From positions 1 to 32,712 of the forward strand of contig SFGF01000040.1 of the NCBI GenBank assembly GCA_004556655.1: a stretch of DNA of 32,712 nucleotides, in the 5' to 3' direction. Below, piece by piece: positions 6,766 through 16,227 of the stretch. Made by a program: the position numbers and the translations under genes. The DNA comes from Lachnospiraceae bacterium (GTDB taxonomy: Bacteria > Bacillota > Clostridia > Lachnospirales > Lachnospiraceae). Positions within the stretch are counted from its first letter, which is position 1. Every line of letters starts with the position of its first letter. Below the pieces are notes generated by a model. It worked only from the letters and a program-made list of their open reading frames with translations. It was not told where the DNA came from and made no database searches.

Positions 6766-7434
6766 TTATTCTCCTCTCAATTCTTCACCCATAAGCACCT
6801 GGCCGTCCAACAGCGCATAATACAACTTTTCTTTGATTTCTGTCTTTACACGACCATTGGTAGCCTCTGTAAGTTCCCCACGAAATCTCTCCGTTTCAGC
6901 CTCAGGAAGAATAATCCGAACCTGAACTCTATCCGTATATTCCGAATCCAGTACCGGTATTTTTCTCTCCCCGATCAAATACTGAATTTTTCCAAGCCCG
7001 TTATAATCTGTCTCAATCTCCAGAATCGCGCCATACTGTTTTTCAATAATTCTGCTTTGCGCAAGTCCTTCCTGAACCGCTTTTGAATATGCACGGACCA
7101 GACCACCTGTTCCAAGCAAAGTTCCGCCGAAATATCTGGTTACCACCACTGCTGTATTATACATTCCTTCTCCCAAAAGAACATCCAGCATAGGTTTTCC
7201 CGCTGTTCCACCCGGTTCTCCGTCATCGCTGCAGCGAACTGTCTCCCGATGTTCTCCGATCACATAAGCAAAACAGTTATGTGTGGCATTCCAATATTTT
7301 TTCCGCATTTCTTCAATAAAAGCCAACGCTTCCTCTTCTGTCTCCACAAGGCGTACCGTAGCGATAAATCTTGATTTTTTTTCAACGATTTCTCCTGTTT
7401 TTCCCTGATAAACGGTTTTATATCGTTCCAACAT
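6766..7434 (-). CDS. YigZ/IMPACT family protein
   Basis: This 222-aa protein matches the YigZ (UPF0029/IMPACT) family, whose bacterial members have an RNase PH/EF-G-like fold and an unclear regulatory role. The diagnostic block DGEPGGTAGKPML lies at residues 71-83, preceded by ATHNCFAY. It is followed by VVVTRYFGGTLLGTGGLVRAY, and the C-terminal DUF1949-type half is present. The frame extends upstream to 7533, but ATG 7434 has AAGGAG 7 nt before it, and the -10 box at 7474-7479 rules out the longer start. The divergent PBP gene starts 161 bp away. Confidence 0.9.
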   Translation of the reverse strand: MLERYKTVYQGKTGEIVEKKSRFIATVRLVETEEEALAFIEEMRKKYWNATHNCFAYVIGEHRETVRCSDDGEPGGTAGKPMLDVLLGEGMYNTAVVVTRYFGGTLLGTGGLVRAYSKAVQEGLAQSRIIEKQYGAILEIETDYNGLGKIQYLIGERKIPVLDSEYTDRVQVRIILPEAETERFRGELTEATNGRVKTEIKEKLYYALLDGQVLMGEELRGE

Positions 7435-7473
7435 GGTTATTCTCCTTACTATAACAGACTTTTCCATGCCCCC

Positions 7474-7502
7474 ATTATATGAATTTCCTTTCTCATGCGC
7501 AA
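7474..7502 (-). promoter_or_regulatory. Promoter of the YigZ-family gene
   Basis: Minus strand: -35 TTGCGC (7497-7502), a 17-nt spacer and perfect -10 TATAAT (7474-7479). It is back to back with the plus-strand PBP promoter. Confidence 0.75.
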
Positions 7503-7563
7503 GCGAAATTATAAACTTTTTCTTACCATTCATTTTGGGCTTTTAATAAAAAATGTTATTTGC

Positions 7564-7569
7564 TATAAT
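7564..7569 (+). promoter_or_regulatory. -10 box of the PBP gene promoter
   Basis: A perfect TATAAT, with only TTTTAA at the -35 spacing (7541-7546). The predicted start is near 7576, immediately before the AAGGAGGT ribosome site at 7581-7588. The transcript leader would thus be very short. Confidence 0.55.
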
Positions 7570-7594
7570 AGAGCAGTATAAAGGAGGTACTTAA

Positions 7595-10153
7595 ATGAAT
7601 TTTGGAAAAAACTCTACGCAGAAGAAGCGCAGGAATCTGACTTCCGCATCTTCCCGTATGGGTAATATGGCAGGAGTTACTTTTTTGCGGGTATTGTTTC
7701 TCAGCTTTGTTGCCGTATGCGTGATTGTTGTCTGCATGGGTTTCGGTGCTTTCCGTGCCATTATTGCCAATGCGCCGGATATTTCCGATGTAAATATTAT
7801 GCCCATTGGCAATGCAACCTTTGTATACGACGCTGACGGGAACATGCTCCAGAAGCTGTCTGCTCCCACAGCCAACCGTATGTCGGTATCCATTGAAAAA
7901 ATTCCTCTGGACATGCAGCATGCGATTGTGGCAATTGAGGACGAACGTTTTTACGAGCACAACGGAATTGATGTGCGTGGAATCCTCAGAGCTTTTGTCA
8001 ACGGTGTGGCAAGTGGATTTCATTTTCATGAAGGCGCCAGCACACTGACTCAGCAGCTTCTGAAAAACAACGTTTTTACCAACTGGACAAATGAAGGAAG
8101 TATAGAACGCTTTAGGAGAAAAATTCAGGAACAATACCTTGCCCTTCAGTTGGAGGCTTCTTTGACAGCAGAAGGCATGGATACGAAAAGTGTCATTCTT
8201 GAAAATTATCTGAATACTATTAACTTTTCAGCAGGAACTTATGGTGTACAGGCTGCATCCCAGAGATATTTCGGCAAAGACTGCAGTCAGTTGACTTTAT
8301 CCGAATGTGCGGTACTGGCAGCAATTCCACAAAATCCATACTCATATAACCCGATCAATCACCCGGAAAAAAATGCAGAAAGACGCAAAAAGGTTCTGGA
8401 CAATATGTTGGAACAGGGTTATATCACTCAGGCAGAGCACGATGAAGCACTGGCTGACAATGTATATGAGAGGATTCAGGAAAATGATTCTACCCAGCAG
8501 ACCTCAAAACCGTATTCCTATTTTATTGATGAACTGACTTCACAGATCATCAATGATCTTCAGGAACAGAAAGGTTATACAAAAGTACAGGCTCAGACCG
8601 CTCTTTACAGCGGAGGTCTTCAGATCTACACAACTCAGGATCCGACGATTCAGGCCATTCTGGATGAAGAATATAAAAACGAAGAAAATTTCCCTGCAAC
8701 TATCCAACTTGGTCTGGACTGGGCTTTAACTGTGACCAAGGCAGATGGTACCACTCAGAATTACAGCAGAGAGATGATGAAACTCTATTTTAGAGATCAA
8801 GGGGACGACCAGTTTGATCTGCTCTTTGATTCCGAGGAAGAAGCACAAGGATATATCGATCAGTACAAAGCAGCTGTTATCGGGGAAGGCGATACGATTG
8901 TTGCTGAGCGTACAGAGTTTACTCCTCAGCCACAATCTTCTATGGTAATCATTGACCAACATACCGGTTACGTAAAAGCTCTGGTGGGAGGGCGTGGCGA
9001 AAAAACAGCCAGCCTGACTCTGAATCGTGCAACCGATACCTACCGACAGCCTGGTTCTACCTTTAAACCTCTGGCTGTGTACGGACCGGCAATCAACGAT
9101 TTTAATCTTACTCTGGCCGATACGTATCAGGATCAGGCTATCACTTACGAAAGCACCAACAGACCGGTCAAGAATGCATACAGTGGATACCTGGGTACCA
9201 TGACCATCCGGGAAGCAATCGTCCGTTCCTGTAACACAATAGCCATCCAGTGTTTCCGTGATATTACCCCAAGAGTAGGTTATAATTATCTCAAACAGCT
9301 TGGCTTTGAAAAGGTATCGGATCATATCGAAATAAACGGTAAAATATACAATGATGCCCTGGAGCCAACCGCTCTCGGTGGTATCACACAAGGTGTCTCC
9401 ACCCTGGAACTGACTGCTGCTTATGCGGCAATTGCCAACAGCGGAACATATACAAAACCCATTTTTTATACGAAAGTTCTGGATCATAACGGAAATATTC
9501 TTCTTGAAAACGAGCCCGAGACATCACAAGTCTTCAGAGAAAGTACCGCTTATCTTCTGACAAGCGCCCTTCAAAGTGTTGTGGAAGACGGAAATGGTAC
9601 AGGTACCGCACTGCGGTTGTCCAATATGCCGGTAGCCGGTAAAACCGGTACCACATCAGCAACACGAGATGTATGGTTTGTAGGTTATACTCCTTACTAT
9701 ACCTGCGGAGTATGGGCAGGCTATGATACAAATGAATATCTTCTGGATGACTGCAAGAGTTTTCATAAGACTTTATGGTCAAAAGTGATGACAAGAATCC
9801 ACGAAAATCTTCCCCGGGCCGAATTTGAGATTCCCGCTAATGTCCAGCAGGCTACTATTTGCGCGGAAAGTGGTCTTCTGGCAGGACTTGGGTGCAGCAC
9901 CAAAACAGAATATTTTGAAACTTCTACAATTCCTACCGTTCGCTGTACACAGCATTACGTTCCGCCGACGCCGGAACCCACACCGGAGCCTACCGAAGAT
10001 CCTCTTGCCGGAGAAAGTACCGGAGACGGAACAACTCCGGACACAGGCACAACCACACCGGACAACGGTACCACGACAGATCCCGATACCGGAACTGCCG
10101 AACCGGCACCTGATCCCGGCACTGCAGCTCCCACATCTGAGCCTGGTGCCTGA
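7595..10153 (+). CDS. Class A penicillin-binding protein (bifunctional transglycosylase/transpeptidase)
   Basis: This 852-aa envelope enzyme polymerises lipid II glycan strands and crosslinks the peptides. A basic cytoplasmic tail precedes one membrane segment (about 29-50). The GT51 domain carries EDERFYEH (115-122; the catalytic Glu lies here) and GASTLTQQ (147-154). The transpeptidase domain has all three serine motifs: S488-T-F-K491, S545-C-N547 and K683-T-G-T. The last 65 or so residues are a Pro/Thr/Asp/Gly-rich low-complexity tail, probably an extended wall-spanning or protein-binding region. AAGGAGGT precedes the ATG. It is a single-gene unit closed by a strong terminator and is divergent from the YigZ gene. 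It is related to PBP1A/PonA; the symbol is left open. Confidence 0.95.
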   Translation: MNFGKNSTQKKRRNLTSASSRMGNMAGVTFLRVLFLSFVAVCVIVVCMGFGAFRAIIANAPDISDVNIMPIGNATFVYDADGNMLQKLSAPTANRMSVSIEKIPLDMQHAIVAIEDERFYEHNGIDVRGILRAFVNGVASGFHFHEGASTLTQQLLKNNVFTNWTNEGSIERFRRKIQEQYLALQLEASLTAEGMDTKSVILENYLNTINFSAGTYGVQAASQRYFGKDCSQLTLSECAVLAAIPQNPYSYNPINHPEKNAERRKKVLDNMLEQGYITQAEHDEALADNVYERIQENDSTQQTSKPYSYFIDELTSQIINDLQEQKGYTKVQAQTALYSGGLQIYTTQDPTIQAILDEEYKNEENFPATIQLGLDWALTVTKADGTTQNYSREMMKLYFRDQGDDQFDLLFDSEEEAQGYIDQYKAAVIGEGDTIVAERTEFTPQPQSSMVIIDQHTGYVKALVGGRGEKTASLTLNRATDTYRQPGSTFKPLAVYGPAINDFNLTLADTYQDQAITYESTNRPVKNAYSGYLGTMTIREAIVRSCNTIAIQCFRDITPRVGYNYLKQLGFEKVSDHIEINGKIYNDALEPTALGGITQGVSTLELTAAYAAIANSGTYTKPIFYTKVLDHNGNILLENEPETSQVFRESTAYLLTSALQSVVEDGNGTGTALRLSNMPVAGKTGTTSATRDVWFVGYTPYYTCGVWAGYDTNEYLLDDCKSFHKTLWSKVMTRIHENLPRAEFEIPANVQQATICAESGLLAGLGCSTKTEYFETSTIPTVRCTQHYVPPTPEPTPEPTEDPLAGESTGDGTTPDTGTTTPDNGTTTDPDTGTAEPAPDPGTAAPTSEPGA

Positions 10154-10196
10154 TCTCGATATCGGGTAGTAATGATTACACTAAAATAATAGTTAA

Positions 10197-10230
10197 AATA
10201 ATAGGGCTGTCAAACGACAGCCCTATTATT
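10197..10230. terminator. Bidirectional intrinsic terminator
   Basis: Perfect 15-bp inverted repeat (10197-10211 with 10216-10230) around an AAAC loop. A-rich sequence flanks it on the left and T-rich on the right, so it can stop both the PBP transcript and the convergent ftsH-uvrC-hprK-glk transcript. Confidence 0.9.
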
Positions 10231-10272
10231 TCGTTTATCCTATAGGCATCTTGTCAAACTATAATTTAATTT

Positions 10273-11214
10273 TTAATCTTCTACCACCAGTTTTGCCGCT
10301 CCAAAGATTCCTGCATCGTTATCCAATTTTGCCAGTACGATCGGTGTGTCTTTGCAGGTAACAAATGCATCCCTACGGAAATATTTTTCGATGGCATCAA
10401 TCAGTGGCTGACCGGCTTTGGAAACTCCGCCACCGATAACGATGACTTCCGGATCTACGACACATGCAAAGATGGCCAGGGCATTTCCAAGATAACCGGC
10501 GAATTTGTCAACGATTTTTGCAGCAACCGCATCTCCCTCTTTGTATGCATCAAATATCGTTTTGGCACTCAATGTATCTTTCTCCAGAACCGTATTTTCC
10601 TGACTTTCTGACAGAATTTTATTGCCAAGACGAACGATACCTGTAGCGGATGCCATCTGTTCCAGACATCCTTTATTTCCGCAATTACAGCTTTCTGTCT
10701 CCGCCGGATCCACACAGGCATGTCCGATTTCTCCGCCGGCACCATGAGAACCGGTAATAATCTTACCATCCACAATAATGCCTCCGCCAACACCGGTTCC
10801 AAGAGTAGCCATGATCAGGTTTTTCGTACCTTCTCCGCCGCCTTTCCACATTTCTCCCAAAGCTGCTACATTGGCATCATTTCCCACTTTTACCGGAATT
10901 CCTCCCAGAAGAGACTCCAGTTCATCCGCCAGCATCGTATAACCCCAATGAAGATTGACTGCTACTGCAACTTCACGCTCTCTGATTACCGGTCCGGGCA
11001 CACCTATACCTACACCGCTGACCTGATCTTTGCCAATCTGTTTTTCTGCCATTTTACCAAGAATCGCTTTTGCCACATCCGGAAGGATTTCTTTTCCATT
11101 CTCTTCTGTCCGTGTCACGATCTCCCATTTTTCACAGAGTTCTCCATTGGTCTGAAACAGACCACATTTTACGGTAGTTCCTCCAATATCAATTCCAAAG
11201 CAATATGATGTCAT
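10273..11214 (-). CDS. glcK: ROK-family glucokinase
   Basis: This cytosolic kinase converts glucose to glucose 6-phosphate with ATP. The 313-aa protein starts with the phosphate-binding GIDIGGTTVKCG (residues 7-18). It has GVPGPV, GNDANVAALGE (catalytic Asp in NDAN), GTGVGGGIIVDGK and the ROK zinc-site CNCGNKGCLE (about 176-185) with the EIGH histidine near 165. ATG 11214 is preferred over an upstream in-frame codon. It has GGAGG 9 nt before it and leaves a 4-bp gap after hprK, whereas the longer frame would overlap hprK. Being last in ftsH-uvrC-hprK-glcK, it links sugar phosphorylation with HPr-kinase catabolite control. A sugar other than glucose cannot be excluded by motif. Confidence 0.9.
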   Translation of the reverse strand: MTSYCFGIDIGGTTVKCGLFQTNGELCEKWEIVTRTEENGKEILPDVAKAILGKMAEKQIGKDQVSGVGIGVPGPVIREREVAVAVNLHWGYTMLADELESLLGGIPVKVGNDANVAALGEMWKGGGEGTKNLIMATLGTGVGGGIIVDGKIITGSHGAGGEIGHACVDPAETESCNCGNKGCLEQMASATGIVRLGNKILSESQENTVLEKDTLSAKTIFDAYKEGDAVAAKIVDKFAGYLGNALAIFACVVDPEVIVIGGGVSKAGQPLIDAIEKYFRRDAFVTCKDTPIVLAKLDNDAGIFGAAKLVVED

Positions 11215-11218
11215 CTTT

Positions 11219-12151
11219 TTAGTCCTCCTTCTTTCTCGACAAATTTGCCTGTACACGATTATACAGCTCCTGAGCTGCGTTGTAACCCATTTTCTTCTGA
11301 CGATGGTTGACAGCCGCTGACTCTACGATTACTGCCAGATTTCTTCCCGGACGAATAGGAAGCGAATGGCAGACGATTTTATTTCCAAGGATTTCTGTAT
11401 ATTCTTCCTTTAAGCCCAGGCGATCATACTCTTTATCCCGATCCCACTCTTCCAGTTTGATCACCAGATCAATGGACTGGGTATTCTTAACACTTTCCAC
11501 ACCGAACAGAGTCTTCACATCAATAATTCCAATACCTCTGAGCTCAATGAAATGACGAGTTATATCCGGAGCCGTACCCACCAGTGTCACATCACTCACT
11601 TTACTGATCTCCACTACGTCATCACTGACCAGGCGATGTCCTCTTTTAATCAATTCCAGAGCCGCTTCACTTTTGCCGATACCGCTCTCGCCCATAATCA
11701 AAACGCCTTCACCGTATACATCCACCAGAACGCCATGAATCGAGATACATGGTGCCAGCTGAACGTTCAGCCAACGGATGATCTCTGCCATAAAATTGGA
11801 TGTGGTACGCTCTGTCACCAGGATCGGCACCCCGTACTTGATACCCAGATTCAGCATATCTTCATCCGGTTCTGTCATTGTAGTGAAAATGATGCACGGT
11901 ATTTTTTTTGAAACAAACTGCTCGAAGCAGTATATTTTCTGTTCCCGTTCCAGATGCATCAAATATGTAAACTCTACATACCCGATAATCTGTACCCGTT
12001 CTGAAGCAAAATGCTCAAAATATCCCGTCAGCTGAAGAGCCGGGCGGTTGATATCCGGAACTGTAATCCGTACATTATCCATATCCACTTCCGAAGTCAT
12101 ATTTTTCAGGTTCAGTTCCTCAACCAATTTCGTCAGTTTAACAGCCTTCAT
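11219..12151 (-). CDS. hprK: HPr kinase/phosphorylase
   Basis: HprK phosphorylates Ser46 of HPr, and reverses the reaction, in response to glycolytic intermediates. This sets CcpA-dependent catabolite repression and PTS activity in Gram-positives. The 310-aa protein has an N-terminal domain and the C-terminal kinase core: catalytic-region His139, Walker A GESGIGKS (154-161), SDDVVE (Asp178/179) and the HprK signature ELRGIGIIDVKTLFG (about 203-217). ATG 12151 has AGGAGG 6 nt upstream and starts the usual KAVKLTKLVEEL segment; the 8-codon extension is rejected. It is 73 bp after uvrC and 4 bp before the glucokinase gene, which suggests joint control of glucose use. Confidence 0.96.
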   Translation of the reverse strand: MKAVKLTKLVEELNLKNMTSEVDMDNVRITVPDINRPALQLTGYFEHFASERVQIIGYVEFTYLMHLEREQKIYCFEQFVSKKIPCIIFTTMTEPDEDMLNLGIKYGVPILVTERTTSNFMAEIIRWLNVQLAPCISIHGVLVDVYGEGVLIMGESGIGKSEAALELIKRGHRLVSDDVVEISKVSDVTLVGTAPDITRHFIELRGIGIIDVKTLFGVESVKNTQSIDLVIKLEEWDRDKEYDRLGLKEEYTEILGNKIVCHSLPIRPGRNLAVIVESAAVNHRQKKMGYNAAQELYNRVQANLSRKKED

Positions 12152-12224
12152 AATTGGCCTCCTTTTCCAAAACATTCTGTTATTATTTTACCACATGGTT
12201 TTTGTAACTGCAATAAAACATAAT

Positions 12225-14066
12225 TCAGGAATGGAAAAACTCATACACTTTTTCTGCTGCCTGTATATTCATGGAGGGAGTATTTTTTAATTCCTCCACC
12301 GATGCTTCCCGTATGGCTTCTATGGATTTAAACTGCTTCATCAAAGCTTTTCTTCGCGCAGGTCCGATACCTTCAATATCATCCAGAACAGAATGAATCT
12401 GACCTTTACTACGCAGCAGACGGTGATATTCAATGGCAAATCGATGCACCTCATCCTGTATTCTGGTGATCAGTTTGAATCCTTCCGTAGAATGATCGAT
12501 AGGAATTTCTCTGTCGTGATAGTACAGTCCTCTGGTTCTGTGATTATCATCCTTTACCATACCGCAAACCGGAATCGATACTCCCAGATTTTCCAAAACA
12601 TTTTCTGCAATATGCACCTGACCCTTTCCTCCATCCATCAGAATCAGATCCGGGAACTGACTGAAGCCTCCTGTTTCCTCAGAGTCTCCCTGCTCACGAA
12701 GTCCCCGCTGAAATCTACGGGTCAGTACTTCTTCCATGCTGGCATAGTCATCCGGTCCCTTCACTGATTTAATCTTGAATTTACGATAATCATTTCTTTT
12801 GGGCTTTCCTTTTTCATAGACAACCATGGAACCAACCGATTCAAATCCGCTGATATTGGAAATATCATAAGATTCCACACGGGTAATATCATCCAGTTCA
12901 AGAAGCTGACAGATTTCTTTCATCGCTCCGATGGTTCTGCCTTCTTCTCTTTTCAGTTTTTCTCTATCCTGACTCAATACCATCTGTGCATTTCTCGCTG
13001 CCAGTTCCACCAGTTTCTCCTTGGTACCTTTTTTGGGAACCCGGATATGCACCTTCTGTCCCCGTTTCTTCGTAAGCCACTCTTCCAAAACTGCCGTCTC
13101 TTCGATTTCTTCCTGCAGCATAAGCTCCTTGGGAATAAATGGTGTTCCCGCATAGAACTGTTTGACAAAGTTCAAAAGCACTTGGCTGGAGGTAGAATCT
13201 GCTGCTATTTTTAGATAAAAGTGATCCCGACCGATCATTTTTCCATCACGAATAAAAAAGACCTGTACTACAGCATCTTCCTCGTCAGCAGCCATGGCAA
13301 TCACATCTTTGTCCTCACCCTGGCTTCCGGTAATCTTCTGTCTTTCTCCTATTTTTTCAATGTTCTGCATCAGATCACGATATTCTGCGGCATCTTCAAA
13401 CCGCAGTTCCTCCGAGGCCTGCAGCATCTTTTCCTCAAGCTCTTTTAGAAGCTTCTTATAATCGCCATTCAAAAAATCCAGCACACCTTCAATCTGCCTG
13501 CGATATTCCTCTTTACTGATATATCCCTGACACGGTGCTTTACACTGCTTGATATGATAATAAAGGCAAGGTCTTTCTTTCCCGATATCTTTCGGCAGAT
13601 TCCTGTTACAGGTACGCACATGATACAATTTCCTGATCAGTTCCAGAGAATCTTTTACTGCTCCGGCACTGGTGTATGGACCAAAATACTTACTTTTATC
13701 CTTTTTCATCTGCCTTGCAAAAAGCACCCGGGGATATTCTTCATTTACCGTCACTTTGATAAAAGGATAGCTTTTATCATCCTTCAGCATAGTATTGTAT
13801 TTTGGTCGGTGCTCTTTGATCAGATTACATTCCAGTACCAGTGCCTCCAATTCTGAATCCGTGATAATGTATTCAAAACGGGCGATCTGCTGTACCATCT
13901 GCTCTTTTTTTATTCCGAGATTTCTGCTGCTCTGAAAGTACTGACGCACCCTGTTTTTCAGACTGATCGCTTTTCCCACATAGATAATGGTATCCTTTTC
14001 ATCGTGCATGATATAAACTCCGGGTTTTGCCGGAAGCTTTTTCAGTTCTTCCTGAATATCAAACAT
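12225..14066 (-). CDS. uvrC: Excinuclease ABC subunit C
   Basis: UvrC makes both incisions around UvrB-bound DNA lesions in nucleotide excision repair. The 613-aa protein has the N-terminal GIY-YIG nuclease core (PGVYIM to IYVGKA, residues 15-32). The RPKYN block and the Cys-containing CKAPCQGYIS segment follow. A UVR/UvrB-binding helical pair lies around 200-235, then the C-terminal RNase H-like half (ESYDISNISG, LILMDGGKGQ) and terminal helix-hairpin-helix repeats (IEGIGPARRKALMKQF). Start: ATG with AAGGAG at good spacing, 32 bp after ftsH. Confidence 0.96.
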   Translation of the reverse strand: MFDIQEELKKLPAKPGVYIMHDEKDTIIYVGKAISLKNRVRQYFQSSRNLGIKKEQMVQQIARFEYIITDSELEALVLECNLIKEHRPKYNTMLKDDKSYPFIKVTVNEEYPRVLFARQMKKDKSKYFGPYTSAGAVKDSLELIRKLYHVRTCNRNLPKDIGKERPCLYYHIKQCKAPCQGYISKEEYRRQIEGVLDFLNGDYKKLLKELEEKMLQASEELRFEDAAEYRDLMQNIEKIGERQKITGSQGEDKDVIAMAADEEDAVVQVFFIRDGKMIGRDHFYLKIAADSTSSQVLLNFVKQFYAGTPFIPKELMLQEEIEETAVLEEWLTKKRGQKVHIRVPKKGTKEKLVELAARNAQMVLSQDREKLKREEGRTIGAMKEICQLLELDDITRVESYDISNISGFESVGSMVVYEKGKPKRNDYRKFKIKSVKGPDDYASMEEVLTRRFQRGLREQGDSEETGGFSQFPDLILMDGGKGQVHIAENVLENLGVSIPVCGMVKDDNHRTRGLYYHDREIPIDHSTEGFKLITRIQDEVHRFAIEYHRLLRSKGQIHSVLDDIEGIGPARRKALMKQFKSIEAIREASVEELKNTPSMNIQAAEKVYEFFHS

Positions 14067-14098
14067 ATCTGTCTCCTTATAAAAAAGAATGGCCGTTA

Positions 14099-16030
14099 CT
14101 ACTGCAACAGGCCATCTTCTATCTTGTTTTCATTTTCTACATCCCGAAGGATTTCCATAAACTCTTTTCCGGTGATCGTTTCTCTCTCAATCAGGAATCC
14201 CGCAATATGATCCAATGCTTTCCTGTGTTCATTCAAAATCACTTTTGCCTGCTCATAGGAATCCTTCAACATAATCATAACCTCATGATCGATCTCCGTC
14301 GCTGTCGCATCACCACAGTTTAAAGTAGCTCGCCCTGTCAGATACTGGTCTTCCACCGTAGCCAATCCCATAAGTCCAAACTTTTCAGACATACCATACT
14401 GGGTAATCATGGCTCTTGCGACCTGGGTTGCTTTCTCGATATCATTGGAAGCTCCTGTGGTAACATTACCAAAAACAAGCTCTTCTGCAGCCCGACCGGC
14501 CAAAAGTCCCACGAGCATGGCTTCCAATTCACTTTTTGTATTCAGATATTTCTCTTCTTCCGGTACCTGCATTACGTATCCAAGCGCTCCCATCGTTCTT
14601 GGGACGATAGTGATCTTCTGCACCGGTTCCGCATCCTTCTGAAGTGCACTTACCAACGCATGTCCAACCTCATGATAAGACACAATACGTCTTTCTTCCT
14701 GACTGAGGATACGGTCCTTCTTCTCTTTTCCTACAAGAACTACTTCTACCGCTTCATAAAGATCTTTCTGCGAAACGGCTTTTCTCCCGTTCTTGACTGC
14801 AAGAATCGCTGCTTCATTGATCATATTTGCCAGATCGGACCCTACCGCTCCCGATGTTGCCAGCGCTATAGCATCCAAATCCACAGTCTCATCCAAAGAC
14901 ACATCCTTGGCATGAACTTTCAGAATATTCACACGACCTTTCAAATCGGGACGTTCCACGATAATCCTTCTGTCAAAGCGTCCCGGACGGAGAAGTGCCG
15001 GATCCAGTATCTCCGGACGGTTGGTAGCCGCCAGAATCAGAATTCCCTTGGATGAATCAAATCCATCCATCTCAGCAAGAAGCTGATTCAAAGTCTGTTC
15101 CCTCTCATCATTCCCTCCGCCATAACGGCTGTCACGGCTTTTTCCGATGGCATCCACCTCATCAATAAATATGATACAGGGAGCATTTTTCTTTGCTTCT
15201 TCAAAAAGATCACGGACACGGGACGCACCCACACCTACAAACATTTCAACAAAATCAGATCCCGACAGTGAAAAGAACGGCACATGTGCCTCTCCTGCCA
15301 CTGCTTTTGCCAGCAGGGTTTTACCGGTTCCCGGAGGGCCTACCAAAAGTGCACCTTTCGGAAGCTTCGCACCGATCTGCGTATACTTCGCCGGATTGTG
15401 AAGAAAGTCAACCACTTCCTGAAGGGATTCTTTTGCTTCATCTTCTCCTGCCACATCTTTGAAAGTCACACCGGTCTCTTTCTGAACATAAGCCTTCGCT
15501 TTGCTTTTTCCAACTCCGCCTCCCTGACTTAAAACACTCATCTTTTTCATCAGCCAATTCATGAGTATAATAAGAATAACAAACGGAACAATTAATGTAA
15601 TGATCGTATAAATCACGGAACCTGTCGGGTCATTGATCTCATTAAATGTGATATCCTGATCATTCTTTTCTTCTGCTTCCGTCAGACGGGCGATCAGAGC
15701 TGTACCGTCTTCCATCGCCGCAGTAGAATACTGAAATTCAATTCCTTCCACTTTCTGCTCTCTCGGGATGATCGTCAGCATACCATCCTGCAATTCTACA
15801 GATTGAACTTTGCCCTCATCCAACATCTCAATAAACTTATCATAGGTAATTTCCTTAGACGTGGAACCTTCCATGATATTGCTGAACAGTGTCCAGATCA
15901 ATAGAGTTGCCAGTATACAAATGAGCAGTACCAGCAGAGATGATTTATTTTTCGGACCGCCCGGGCCATTACCTCCGCCCGGACCGATTCCATTCGGTCC
16001 ATTATTATAATTATTTGGTTTCTGATCCAT
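14099..16030 (-). CDS. ftsH: ATP-dependent zinc metalloprotease FtsH
   Basis: This is a membrane-anchored AAA+ protease that degrades misfolded membrane and regulatory proteins. The 643-aa protein begins with a Gly/Pro/Asn-rich cytosolic tail. TM1 (about 31-50), an extracytoplasmic loop and TM2 (139-159) follow. The AAA module has Walker A GPPGTGKT (231-238), Walker B IIFIDEVDAIG (287-296) and the second region of homology ATNRPEILDPALLRPGR. The zinc site is HEVGH (453-457), with Val where Ala is usual. Start: ATG preceded by AAGGAGGAG. It heads the ftsH-uvrC-hprK-glcK run from the promoter at 16056-16084. In many Firmicutes ftsH sits by tilS-hpt, which are absent here. Confidence 0.97.
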   Translation of the reverse strand: MDQKPNNYNNGPNGIGPGGGNGPGGPKNKSSLLVLLICILATLLIWTLFSNIMEGSTSKEITYDKFIEMLDEGKVQSVELQDGMLTIIPREQKVEGIEFQYSTAAMEDGTALIARLTEAEEKNDQDITFNEINDPTGSVIYTIITLIVPFVILIILMNWLMKKMSVLSQGGGVGKSKAKAYVQKETGVTFKDVAGEDEAKESLQEVVDFLHNPAKYTQIGAKLPKGALLVGPPGTGKTLLAKAVAGEAHVPFFSLSGSDFVEMFVGVGASRVRDLFEEAKKNAPCIIFIDEVDAIGKSRDSRYGGGNDEREQTLNQLLAEMDGFDSSKGILILAATNRPEILDPALLRPGRFDRRIIVERPDLKGRVNILKVHAKDVSLDETVDLDAIALATSGAVGSDLANMINEAAILAVKNGRKAVSQKDLYEAVEVVLVGKEKKDRILSQEERRIVSYHEVGHALVSALQKDAEPVQKITIVPRTMGALGYVMQVPEEEKYLNTKSELEAMLVGLLAGRAAEELVFGNVTTGASNDIEKATQVARAMITQYGMSEKFGLMGLATVEDQYLTGRATLNCGDATATEIDHEVMIMLKDSYEQAKVILNEHRKALDHIAGFLIERETITGKEFMEILRDVENENKIEDGLLQ

Positions 16031-16055
16031 AATCTCCTCCTTATAATTCTATATT

Positions 16056-16084
16056 ATTATAAAGATTCCCCCCGGATAAATCAA
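16056..16084 (-). promoter_or_regulatory. Promoter of ftsH
   Basis: Minus strand: -35 TTGATT (16079-16084), a 17-nt spacer containing six consecutive G, and perfect -10 TATAAT (16056-16061). The leader is very short (about 20 nt). Confidence 0.8.
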
Positions 16085-16227
16085 CTCTTTTCCATTGTTT
16101 CTCTTCGGTAAATATATTTTTTCATATTTTTTTCACATTTATAGTAGCAATTAGGGAATCATTTGTAGTATACTAATTAGCGTATTTTTGTAGTTTTTAC
16201 TGAATAATACACAGGAGGACAGGCTAA

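Noticed and set aside
8726..9487. 253-aa antisense frame inside the PBP gene
   Set aside because: The plus-strand PBP frame with complete motifs explains this DNA; the antisense frame has no ribosome site or recognisable domain.
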